Assembly: GCA_001303025.1 (NCBI GenBank)
Contig: LJNK01000029.1
Coordinates: 1 to 55,799 of the forward strand
Length of the DNA stretch: 55,799 nucleotides
Source: Deltaproteobacteria bacterium SG8_13
GTDB lineage: Bacteria; Desulfobacterota; Desulfobacteria; Desulfobacterales; SG8-13
Reading direction: 5' to 3'
The notes below the pieces were generated by a model. It searched no databases and had not been told where the DNA came from. It saw only the letters and a program-made list of their open reading frames with translations. Each line of letters opens with the position of its first letter. The first letter of the stretch is position 1. Shown piece by piece: positions 20,354-27,366 of the stretch. A program made the translations under genes and the position numbers.

Positions 20354-20704
20354 TTACAACTGTTGGGCGGCGAGTTTTGCGATCTGGGCAAAGCCGGGCG
20401 GATCCGATATGGCCAGCTCGGCCAGTACTTTCCGGTCGAGCTCGACACCGGCCAGTTTCAAGCCGTGCATGAACCGGCTGTAAGACAGTTCGTTCAATCG
20501 GGCAGCCGCGTTGATGCGCGCAATCCAGAGCTGGCGGAAATCTCGTTTGCGCCGCCGCCGATCGCGATAAGCATACATGAGTGCCTTGTCCACGGAATCC
20601 GCTGCGGTGCGATAGAGCTTGCTGCGACCTCCCCTGTAGCCCTTGGCGAGCTTCAACACCTTCTGCCGACGTTTCCTTGCTTTGGTTCCTCTTTTCACTC
20701 GCAT
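20354..20704 (-). CDS. rplT: 50S ribosomal protein L20
   Basis: 116-residue L20 with the basic N-terminus [34 protein letters not shown] and the globular C-terminal part [24 protein letters not shown]. It binds 23S rRNA early in assembly and in several bacteria represses the rpmI-rplT operon. It is 19 bases from rpmI. Confidence 0.97.
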   Translation of the reverse strand: MRVKRGTKARKRRQKVLKLAKGYRGGRSKLYRTAADSVDKALMYAYRDRRRRKRDFRQLWIARINAAARLNELSYSRFMHGLKLAGVELDRKVLAELAISDPPGFAQIAKLAAQQL

Positions 20705-20723
20705 GATCTTACTCCTGAATCAC

Positions 20724-20921
20724 TCACCCATTGGGCAACAGAAGTCGGACTTGTTTCCGATTTGCTCTGGTGAGGAGTTGATTTTTTCGCAACTGCCGTT
20801 TTCTTTTTGAAGATTTTTTCGTCAGTATATGACTGGCAAAAGACTTGGAAAAGACCACCTTGCCGGATCCGGTTTTTCTGAATCGCTTGGCAGCCGCACG
20901 GTTTGTTTTGATTTTCGGCAT
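20724..20921 (-). CDS. rpmI: 50S ribosomal protein L35
   Basis: 65-residue L35, [20 protein letters not shown] at the N-terminus and [12 protein letters not shown] near the C-terminus, both characteristic. It stands between infC and rplT in the standard infC-rpmI-rplT order. The infC-rpmI spacer (20922-21155) is about 230 bases, with an imperfect GGCGTG/CACGCC stem near 21040; a regulatory leader is possible but not demonstrated. Confidence 0.97.
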   Translation of the reverse strand: MPKIKTNRAAAKRFRKTGSGKVVFSKSFASHILTKKSSKRKRQLRKNQLLTRANRKQVRLLLPNG

Positions 20922-21155
20922 GTTCTTTCTCCTGTGTCACCTGATCTTTTGACCGCATGTGTTCGCATCGGCCGGGCTGATCCGAATCGATGCCGTCAAT
21001 GATAATACCGTTTGAAGGAAAAACCAAAAAAAAAGAGATGGCGTGGGAAAAGGTTCGCTTCCGTCGCACGCCACCTGCACACGGTCAATGCACTGTCGCG
21101 GTCAATTGGTTCCCGGCTGTAAAGTAAAGGACACCGGATCGCAGGGGGCGATCTG

Positions 21156-21695
21156 TTACTTGGGCGAAAGTACCATCACCAGTGTCCGGCCCTCGAACTT
21201 GGGGCTCTGCTCGATAACGGCGATATCGGCCGTCTCCGCGGCAATTCGCTCGAGCATTTCGTTTCCGAGCCGGGATAAGGTGATTTCCCGTCCCCGGAAC
21301 ATGACAGTTACCTTTACTTTGTCCTTTTTGCCGATGAACTTTTTTATGTGCCCGAGTTTTACCTGCAAGTCGTGCTCGCCGGTTTTCGGCCGGACCTTAA
21401 TCTCTTTCAACTGAAAGGTAGACTGCTTCTTTTTCGCTTCCTGCTTTTTTTTGGTCTGTTCGTACTTGTATCGACCATAGTCCATTATTTTGCAGACAGG
21501 AGGAGTTGCGTTGGGGGAAATCTCGACCAGGTCGAGGCCAAAATTGCCCGCAGCGGTAAGTGCCTCGTCAATCGGTACGATCCCGACCTGCTCTCCATCG
21601 GGATTGATCAGTCGCACTTCCTTTGCCCTGATGGTTTGATTGATACCGACTCGAGGGGTCCTCCGTGGCTTGTATGTTTTACCTCTTAGCGCTAT
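21156..21695 (-). CDS. infC: Translation initiation factor IF-3, apparent AUA start codon
   Basis: IF-3, 179 residues from the proposed start. IF3 N-domain: VGINQTIRAKEVRLINPDGEQVGIV with DLVEISPNATPPVCKIMDYGRYKYE; C-domain: EIKVRPKTGEHDLQVKLGHIKKFI and VTVMFRGRE. The only GTG (21617) would delete the first 26 residues, including conserved GINQTIRAKEV. The frame is open upstream with no ATG, GTG or TTG. A perfect GGAGGT lies seven bases before an ATA at 21695, giving IALRGKTYKPRRTPRVGINQ. E. coli infC uses AUU so that IF-3 represses its own synthesis; AUA here would serve the same autoregulation. Confidence 0.93.
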   Translation of the reverse strand: MALRGKTYKPRRTPRVGINQTIRAKEVRLINPDGEQVGIVPIDEALTAAGNFGLDLVEISPNATPPVCKIMDYGRYKYEQTKKKQEAKKKQSTFQLKEIKVRPKTGEHDLQVKLGHIKKFIGKKDKVKVTVMFRGREITLSRLGNEMLERIAAETADIAVIEQSPKFEGRTLVMVLSPK

Positions 21696-21877
21696 TCCCG
21701 CACCTCCTGCGTGAAAGGGTTTGCATCATGCGCCGACCGCAACGGGCCAGACAAGAGACTTGTGCCAGCAACTGCAGCCGGTCGACGAAATTCAGAACTG
21801 TGGACTAACCAATAACATTAAGAAATGCAACAAAAAAATTCAAGGAAAAAAACCCTGGATCGAATCCGTCCACAACC

Positions 21878-21907
21878 TTGACACCGGTTGGTCGCACCGC
21901 TTATAAT
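21878..21907 (+). promoter_or_regulatory. Consensus sigma70 promoter for the FecR-domain gene
   Basis: TTGACA (21878-21883), 18-base spacer, TATAAT (21902-21907): both hexamers are perfect. It lies about 100 bases upstream of the FecR-domain gene, in the 313-base gap after infC, where nothing else was recognised. Confidence 0.75.
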
Positions 21908-22008
21908 TTTCGGCACCCGTTCGGGCCATGAAATATGCGTGTGGCGCTTCAACCGTGAGCCACTGCAGGTGAAGGTAGCACCGCACAACCCACAAAAGGA
22001 ATTCTTCG

Positions 22009-23121
22009 ATGAATTGTCGCCCGATTGCACTATGTTGCCTGTTGCTGGCGCTGCCCGGTTTTTCACTGGCCCAGGACGCCGGCGGCCTCCTGGTGGCCGT
22101 CAAAGGCAGGGTCTGGGTCCAGCCGCCGGGTGCTGAAGAATACCGGGCAAGGGCCGGAGAGCAGCTGGCAGCGGGCACGCGCATCCGAACGGGTGCCGAT
22201 GGGCAGGCCGAGATCGAACTGGAAGACGGCTCGACGCTGGTTGTGCGGGATCGCAGCTCCATTCAGCTTTCCGGTATCCGGCGACAAAAAGAAAGGAAAA
22301 CGTCTCTGCTGATATTCTTCGGCCGGGTTTGGAATAAGATATCACGTGCGGTCGGCAAGCAGGCCCGTTACGAAATCCATACACCGGTTCTGGTGGCCGG
22401 CGTGCGGGGCACCCGATTCGAAGCCGGGGTTGGAGACGACGGGTCAGTGCGCATTGTTGTCCAGGAGGGGGTTGTGGCGGTGACCGGTGACCGGCGTGGG
22501 GAAACACTTCACCGGGACCAGGAGATCGAAGCTGATGCAGACGGTCTGTCGCCGCTGCAGGCGACGCCTGAGCAGGTGAACTGGTATCAGTGGCGCGCGG
22601 GCAAGCGTGACCGTCTGCGCTCCGAAGGCCGCAAGATCGTGAACAGTTTTGCCAGGCGCATTGACAGCCGCCGGGAAAAGCTTTCCGCCGATCGGGCCCG
22701 TCAAAAAGAGATTGAAGGCTTGCGCGCTGCCGCCCTGGCAGCCGCCCGGGAAGGAGACCCGGAAGCCGTCGAACAGGTGCGGCGATACAACGATGAACTT
22801 GTCACCATTGCCGATCGGATTGCCGACTTGGGCGATGCTGCCGGAAGTCAGTTCGGGCTGGTGAACCATTTTGCAGAGCTGGCACAGGATCCGGATTTTC
22901 AGATGGTCGAAGGCGATTACGTTAAGGCCGAAGCCGCTCGCATGCTGCGGATCAAGGAAGAGTTCGACCGAATGGTTGCCGAAGGAACCGACATTTCCAT
23001 GGAAGCGATGGAAAAGATGCTGCAGGAAATGAGTGATGGTCGTCGCGGCAGCCTTAGGTTTAAAAAAGGATCATCCGCCCAGGATTTGTGGGGGGACGAA
23101 CAAAAAGAGACCACCCCCTGA
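22009..23121 (+). CDS. Exported FecR-domain protein
   Basis: 370-residue protein with a Sec signal peptide (about residues 1-21, ending SLAQ). A FecR-like domain follows (about 28-175), with AGTRIRTGADGQAEIELEDGSTLVVRDRS and VLVAGVRGTRFEAGV. The rest (about 185-350) is Arg/Glu-rich and predicted helical, possibly coiled-coil. Unlike true FecR there is no TonB-receptor or sigma-factor partner nearby, so iron signalling is unlikely; such stand-alone FecR proteins are common periplasmic or envelope proteins of unknown role. Confidence 0.82.
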   Translation: MNCRPIALCCLLLALPGFSLAQDAGGLLVAVKGRVWVQPPGAEEYRARAGEQLAAGTRIRTGADGQAEIELEDGSTLVVRDRSSIQLSGIRRQKERKTSLLIFFGRVWNKISRAVGKQARYEIHTPVLVAGVRGTRFEAGVGDDGSVRIVVQEGVVAVTGDRRGETLHRDQEIEADADGLSPLQATPEQVNWYQWRAGKRDRLRSEGRKIVNSFARRIDSRREKLSADRARQKEIEGLRAAALAAAREGDPEAVEQVRRYNDELVTIADRIADLGDAAGSQFGLVNHFAELAQDPDFQMVEGDYVKAEAARMLRIKEEFDRMVAEGTDISMEAMEKMLQEMSDGRRGSLRFKKGSSAQDLWGDEQKETTP

Positions 23122-23125
23122 ACGG

Positions 23126-23677
23126 TCAAAGCCTGCAGACGGTATCGTCGCAGGGACAACTGCCGTCCACTTCATAGCAGTAAAGGATCCGCGACTCCAT
23201 TTCCACCCGTAGCGAAGATATTTCTTCAAACCGTAAGCCCGATATGATCTCCGCCAGTTCGACGCCTGTCGGAATCGCCTCCAGCCCGCTGCCGATTATC
23301 TCTCCGCTCGCTCCGTCGAGGATTTCGGCGTCCTCCCCGTTGGTCACCACAACGATGGGTACCTGGTGTCCGGATACCAGCCGGGATGCGGCAAGGGCAC
23401 TACGGTGCCGGGTGGTCAGCGAACCGGGTCCGTACTTGACGATCATCCCCACTGCCTGCGCTGAAGAGAGGACGAAATCGATCGGGACAATCGCCCGGTT
23501 TTCACCGGCCCGGCACATCAGCGGAAACCGGGCCCTGATCTGACTCCGGTCATATCCCTTCTGCTCGACCAGCAGCCGGCCCAGCTTCTGACGGTAGCGT
23601 TCATCGTGGGTGTCGGCAATCGTCTCGCCGGTGATGATATCGATCAGTTCACCGAGTACCAGGTGATGTCCATTCAT
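23126..23677 (-). CDS. HsdR N-terminal-like (type I restriction enzyme N-domain) stand-alone protein
   Basis: 183-residue protein resembling the N-terminal nuclease-like domain of type I restriction HsdR subunits: RYRQKLGRLLVEQKGYDRSQI, then VPIDFVL and GMIVKYGPGSLTTRHRSALAASRL, and VVTNGEDAEILDG. The usual D...ExK pattern is incomplete: the Asp and Lys are present, but the Glu two residues before Lys is Ile, so nuclease activity is doubtful. No helicase, HsdM or HsdS lies nearby. The C-terminus carries CPCDDTVC. ATG 23677 is preferred; a TTG at 23716 would add 13 residues. Confidence 0.65.
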   Translation of the reverse strand: MNGHHLVLGELIDIITGETIADTHDERYRQKLGRLLVEQKGYDRSQIRARFPLMCRAGENRAIVPIDFVLSSAQAVGMIVKYGPGSLTTRHRSALAASRLVSGHQVPIVVVTNGEDAEILDGASGEIIGSGLEAIPTGVELAEIISGLRFEEISSLRVEMESRILYCYEVDGSCPCDDTVCRL

Positions 23678-23862
23678 CGATTTTGCCTTTACATGAAAAG
23701 CGTCAACCGCTATCAAGTGCTCAGCCGTTCCCCCGCCCGTGTGAGCTTGACCCGATCATATACGTCGATCCCGGGCGGTGAATGGTCTGTTTGCGGTTTT
23801 GTTGCGCCTGTCGACAGTATAGTGCCGTTTTCACCGGAGTTCAAAACAAAAGCAGAAACCGA

Positions 23863-24489
23863 ATGAATGTTTCTGATCCAGCATTTCCGATCCGCCAGGC
23901 AGCGGATCGGTTCGCACCTTATGTCCCAAGGCTGCAGGCGGTGTTCTCGGCCATGGATCTGGCCTATGTCGAAGTTGCCGGAACCTACCGGTTTCGATGT
24001 TCGGGTTGTGAGGACAACTGCTGTCGAACGCGCTTTCACCACCACACGTACCTGGAATTTTTCTACCTTCACCATGGATGGGAGAAACTCGAGAAGCAGC
24101 GGCGAGAAATACTGATGTCCCGGGCAGACGATGTTTGCCGGGCGATGGATGCGCTTGCGCCGGGCAGGGATACGCACCGGCGGATGTGCCCGCTGAATGT
24201 GGATGGACTGTGCGAGCTTTACGAACACCGGCCGATGATCTGCCGCCTGCACGGCATTCCCCATGTTCTGCAGCGCCCGGACGGCAGGAAAACCACCGGT
24301 TCAGGCTGTGACGCTTTTCATCGCCACTACGGCGACCGCAGCGATGCGGTGTTGGAGCGGACGCCGCACTATGGCGCCCTGGCCGCTCTCGAGCAGGAAT
24401 TTCGCCGTACGGTGGGACTGGCAGATAAGCTGAAGATGACCGTGGCGGAGATGATCGTTCGGTTTACATTTTTATGTATAACACATTAA
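23863..24489 (+). CDS. YkgJ family cysteine-cluster protein (copy 1)
   Basis: 208-residue protein of the YkgJ/UPF0153 CxxC..CC family, thought to bind an Fe-S or zinc centre. Clusters are CSGCEDNCC near residue 48, then CPLNVDGLCELYEHRPMICRLHGIP around residues 110-134, and a later Cys in GSGCDAF. The start at ATG 23863 gives MNVSDPAFPIR. Two further family members follow within 2 kb. Function is unknown; in anaerobes these genes are abundant near redox loci. Confidence 0.82.
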   Translation: MNVSDPAFPIRQAADRFAPYVPRLQAVFSAMDLAYVEVAGTYRFRCSGCEDNCCRTRFHHHTYLEFFYLHHGWEKLEKQRREILMSRADDVCRAMDALAPGRDTHRRMCPLNVDGLCELYEHRPMICRLHGIPHVLQRPDGRKTTGSGCDAFHRHYGDRSDAVLERTPHYGALAALEQEFRRTVGLADKLKMTVAEMIVRFTFLCITH

Positions 24490-24563
24490 TTATATTGATA
24501 AAACAATGATTTTTTCATAGATATCATGGGCCGCCATAATTGAAAGTAACACATTAAGTATAT
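24479..24563 (+). repeat. 17-bp direct repeat flanking the YkgJ copy 1/copy 2 spacer
   Basis: TAACACATTAATTATAT (24479-24495) recurs as TAACACATTAAGTATAT (24547-24563), 16 of 17 bases identical. The first copy contains the stop codon of YkgJ copy 1 and the second runs into the ATG of copy 2. The segment between is AT-rich, unlike its surroundings. Confidence 0.7.
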
Positions 24564-25344
24564 GAAATCTGTTGCCATATCCGACATCGAGACCCTGCCC
24601 GGCGTTCGGCTGAAATCCGGTGACACCTTCCGGTTTCGATGCCATGCCGACATCGCCTGTTTTAACCGGTGCTGCCGAAATTTGAAGCTTTTTTTATATC
24701 CCTACGACGTGGTCCGGCTGAAAAACGCCCTCGATATGACCTCGGATCGATTTCTGGACGAGCACGTCGATGTGGTGTTGCGGAAGGAAAACCATTTTCC
24801 GGAAGTGATTCTGCGCATGGCCGACAACGAGCAGCAAACCTGTCCCTTTTTATCAGACGCCGGTTGCCGGGTGTATGCGGATCGTCCGGATACGTGCCGG
24901 TTTTTCCCGGTGGAGCGTGGTTTGCTGTTCGATGCCCATCGCCAAAAGCCTGTTCCGGTCCACTTTTTCCGCCCGCCGGATTTTTGCCTCGGCCAGCACG
25001 AGGAGCAGCAGTGGAATGTCGCCGGCTGGGCCCAGGACCAGCAGGCGGCCGCCTACGACCGGATGACCACCCGCTGGGCCCAGGTCAAGCAGCTTTTTCA
25101 GGTCGATCCGTGGGGAGCCGAGGGGACCGAAGGGCAAAAAGCCAAAATGGCTTTTATGGCCGCTTTCAACATTGATCGTTTCCGGCAGTTCGTGTTTGAA
25201 AGCACTTTTTTATCCCGGTTCCGGGTGAAGCCGAAACTGGTGAGAAAAATCCGAACGGATGACGTGGAGATGATGACATTCGGCTGGGACTGGATCAGGC
25301 TTTTCGTTTTTGGATTGCCTTCCAGCAAGATTCGGCCGCGATGA
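24562..25344 (+). CDS. YkgJ family cysteine-cluster protein (copy 2)
   Basis: 260-residue YkgJ-family protein. First cysteine group FRCHADIACFNRCCRN (about residues 28-42), followed by the family motif PYDVVRLKNAL; second group CPFLSDAGCRVYADRPDTCRFFPVERG (about 94-120), and CLGQHEE further on. The C-terminal 100 residues are helical. More similar to copy 3 than to copy 1 (FxRCHxxxxCFNxCC, PYDxxxLKN). The start is set by an ATG inside a direct repeat; no strong ribosome-binding site is visible. Confidence 0.82.
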   Translation: MKSVAISDIETLPGVRLKSGDTFRFRCHADIACFNRCCRNLKLFLYPYDVVRLKNALDMTSDRFLDEHVDVVLRKENHFPEVILRMADNEQQTCPFLSDAGCRVYADRPDTCRFFPVERGLLFDAHRQKPVPVHFFRPPDFCLGQHEEQQWNVAGWAQDQQAAAYDRMTTRWAQVKQLFQVDPWGAEGTEGQKAKMAFMAAFNIDRFRQFVFESTFLSRFRVKPKLVRKIRTDDVEMMTFGWDWIRLFVFGLPSSKIRPR

Positions 25345-25417
25345 TCCCCCCTCCCCGCTAATTGCGACCGGACTGGCCGGATCCCAAAACCGTATCGTGG
25401 CAGAAGAATCCGGACCC

Positions 25418-26224
25418 TCATCCGGCCGGATCATTTGATCTGTCTGAATCCCTCCGACGCTGCTGCCCGGGCCGGATTTTCCCGAATATCTGGCGGGACA
25501 CGAATCGATGGCCGAAGGCAAGCAGCTCCACCTCTTCGACTTTCAGACGCTCCAGGGTTTCGACCGGCAGGTGCCAGTCTGCCAGCAGACCCTTGTGCAG
25601 GATGTGATCCCGGAACGCATCGATGTCGTAAAGTGCGAGCAGGAAGAGCTGCTGGGAGCGAAGGTCGAGCGGTCCCGTTTCTAAATGGTTTTTCAGTCCG
25701 ATGATTTCCAGGAACCGGTCGTTTTGTTCCAGATAGCCATCTAGCTGCTGGCTGTGCAGCCATTGGGAAACGGTCTGGCGCCGTGTTTGCTGAAATCCGA
25801 AGCAGTGGGGTTCCCGGATCAGGGCAAAGTGCTGTGTCAGACGGCCGGTCTGCCGGCAGCGGGAGACCGCTCTGGCCAGCGGATAGATCCGGCAGGACGA
25901 TGGCCGATTCGGGTATACGCCGCAGCCGGAGGTCGTGACAAAAGGGCACACCCGCTGGGCGCCGGCTTTAGGCCGCAGGGTGATCACCGGAAGGCCGGTT
26001 TCCGGCCCGATGTGCCGGGAGGTGTAGGTTGCTAAGAACTCACCGGAACGGATTCCCAGGTGGTTTTTCAGCTGCAGGATGTCGTAGGGGGTCAGAAACT
26101 GGTTCAGATCCCGGCAGCAGTCGTTGAAACACGGCACCGCACTGCTGCAGTGAAACGCAAAGCTTTCGTTCTCCGATATCGGGATCAGCCCACCGTTGGG
26201 TGGGGATGGTTGTTCTGCTTGCAT
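25418..26224 (-). CDS. YkgJ family cysteine-cluster protein (copy 3)
   Basis: 268-residue member of the same family, convergent with copy 2. Cysteine groups: FHCSSAVPCFNDCCRDLNQF near residue 25-44 with PYDILQLKNHLGI, and CPFVTTSGCGVYPNRPSSCRIYPLARA around residues 92-118, then a Cys-free helical C-terminus. The apr promoter region lies directly upstream on the opposite strand, so divergent regulation with sulfate-reduction genes is conceivable but unproven. Confidence 0.82.
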   Translation of the reverse strand: MQAEQPSPPNGGLIPISENESFAFHCSSAVPCFNDCCRDLNQFLTPYDILQLKNHLGIRSGEFLATYTSRHIGPETGLPVITLRPKAGAQRVCPFVTTSGCGVYPNRPSSCRIYPLARAVSRCRQTGRLTQHFALIREPHCFGFQQTRRQTVSQWLHSQQLDGYLEQNDRFLEIIGLKNHLETGPLDLRSQQLFLLALYDIDAFRDHILHKGLLADWHLPVETLERLKVEEVELLAFGHRFVSRQIFGKIRPGQQRRRDSDRSNDPAG

Positions 26225-26393
26225 GGCGGTTTTTCCATGGTTGCGAGTTCTGTCCGGAAGGGCGGCAGCTTATCACATCTCGCAGATTTCATGAAACAGT
26301 TTCGGCTGATTTGCAAAAGGCCTGCAATGTAAGCAAAACTGCAGGTTGCCGGCAGGCTTCACCCTCCTGATCGACCCGTTTCGCACCGGACGG

Positions 26394-26432
26394 CAATCGA
26401 CCGGTTGTTGCCGGCCGGCAAACCGTCGATTG
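26394..26432. repeat. Imperfect inverted repeat in the YkgJ-apr intergenic region
   Basis: Outer arms CAATCGAC / GTCGATTG, with GGTT and TGCCGG pairing further inside, nearly no loop and a CCGG centre. About 430 bases upstream of aprB and 170 bases upstream of the divergent YkgJ gene. Role unknown; it could be a hairpin terminator remnant or a protein-binding site. Confidence 0.55.
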
Positions 26433-26465
26433 GAGCCGGATCTTCCGGAAATCGACACCGAAGGA

Positions 26466-26514
26466 TTGTACAACATGTTGTGGGGGGCTTTGCGGTCTTG
26501 ACAACATCTTGTTG
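26466..26514. promoter_or_regulatory. Paired CAACA..TGTTG palindromes upstream of aprBA (candidate operator)
   Basis: ACAACATGTTGT (26470-26481) is a perfect 12-bp palindrome overlapping TTGTACAA (26466-26473). Thirty-two bases further, CAACA-TCT-TGTTG (26502-26514) repeats the same half-sites with three extra central bases. They lie about 60-110 bases upstream of the likely apr -35. They do not match the Rex (TTGTGA) or HcpR half-site patterns. Confidence 0.45.
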
Positions 26515-26572
26515 CTTGCCGGAATTGACCGGAACCATTTGACTATTTTGGATTTGGGACCCTCAAAAGTTC

Positions 26573-26601
26573 TTGACAAGGGTCATGTTGGATGATAAAT
26601 G
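26573..26601 (+). promoter_or_regulatory. Likely sigma70-type promoter for aprBA
   Basis: TTGACA (26573-26578), 17-base spacer, TAAATG (26596-26601). This leaves a 5' leader of about 250 bases before aprB, which ends in a good AGGAGG ribosome-binding site. The rest of the 636-base gap (26225-26860) holds the inverted repeats listed separately and no ORF. Confidence 0.55.
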
Positions 26602-26860
26602 TTCTACCTTGTGACAGATTATATCTAATTGATTTTACTAACTATTTTTCAGGCCCTTCGCGGCGTTCGGGGACCGAATCGGTTTATCGTTGTCGATTCC
26701 TCCTAATTCGGAGATCGACGAGAAAATATCATCTGATTGTGCCGAAATATTGTTTGGCCAATTAAGAGAAGGGAGGTGTGGAAAGCGGAGTTTTGTAGTT
26801 TGAGGGTTTAGGTTCTTAGAGTCTGAAATCGATTGAAAACTCAAACAGGAGGTATGCTAG

Positions 26861-27298
26861 ATGCCAAGCTTTGTAATCGATGAAAAATGTGACGGCTGCA
26901 AAGGCGGCGACAAGACCGCATGCATGTACATTTGCCCCAACGATCTGATGGTGCTCGATCCTGATGCCATGAAGGCTTACAACCAGGAGCCCGATCAGTG
27001 CTGGGAATGTTTCTCATGCGTCAAGATTTGCCCCACGCAGGCTATCGAAGTGCGCGGCTACGCTGACTTTGTTCCACTGGGAAGCAGCATTATGCCGATG
27101 CTGGGTACCGAAGACGTGATGTGGACCTGCAAGTTCCGCAACGGCGTCATCAAACGCTTTAAGTTCCCCATCCGGACGACTCCTGAAGGCGCTGCCAATG
27201 AATATCCGGATCTGAAGGGGCAGGATCTCGAGAGCCAGCTGCTTTCGACAGAGGAAGCCGACGGCTTTGCGATCCCCACCCCCCAGGCGACGGTTTAG
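26861..27298 (+). CDS. aprB: Adenylylsulfate reductase beta subunit
   Basis: 145-residue iron-sulfur subunit of APS reductase, passing electrons to the FAD of AprA for APS reduction to sulfite and AMP in the cytoplasm. Two [4Fe-4S] sites: CDGCKGGDKTACMYICPND (about residues 10-28) and CWECFSCVKICPTQAIEVRG (about 47-66); the C-terminal extension that wraps around AprA is present. Ribosome-binding site AGGAGG is eight bases before ATG. aprA follows after 68 bases with its own AAGGAGG. Confidence 0.97.
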   Translation: MPSFVIDEKCDGCKGGDKTACMYICPNDLMVLDPDAMKAYNQEPDQCWECFSCVKICPTQAIEVRGYADFVPLGSSIMPMLGTEDVMWTCKFRNGVIKRFKFPIRTTPEGAANEYPDLKGQDLESQLLSTEEADGFAIPTPQATV

Positions 27299-27366
27299 TC
27301 GGCGCCGGGATTTTTGATGTCCAAATTGAAGAGCAACTGCGAAATCTAGCTTAAGGAGGATGGAAT

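Noticed and set aside
22009..23121. Iron-dicitrate type FecR anti-sigma regulator
   Set aside because: It has a signal peptide, no cytoplasmic anti-sigma segment, and no sigma factor or TonB receptor beside it.
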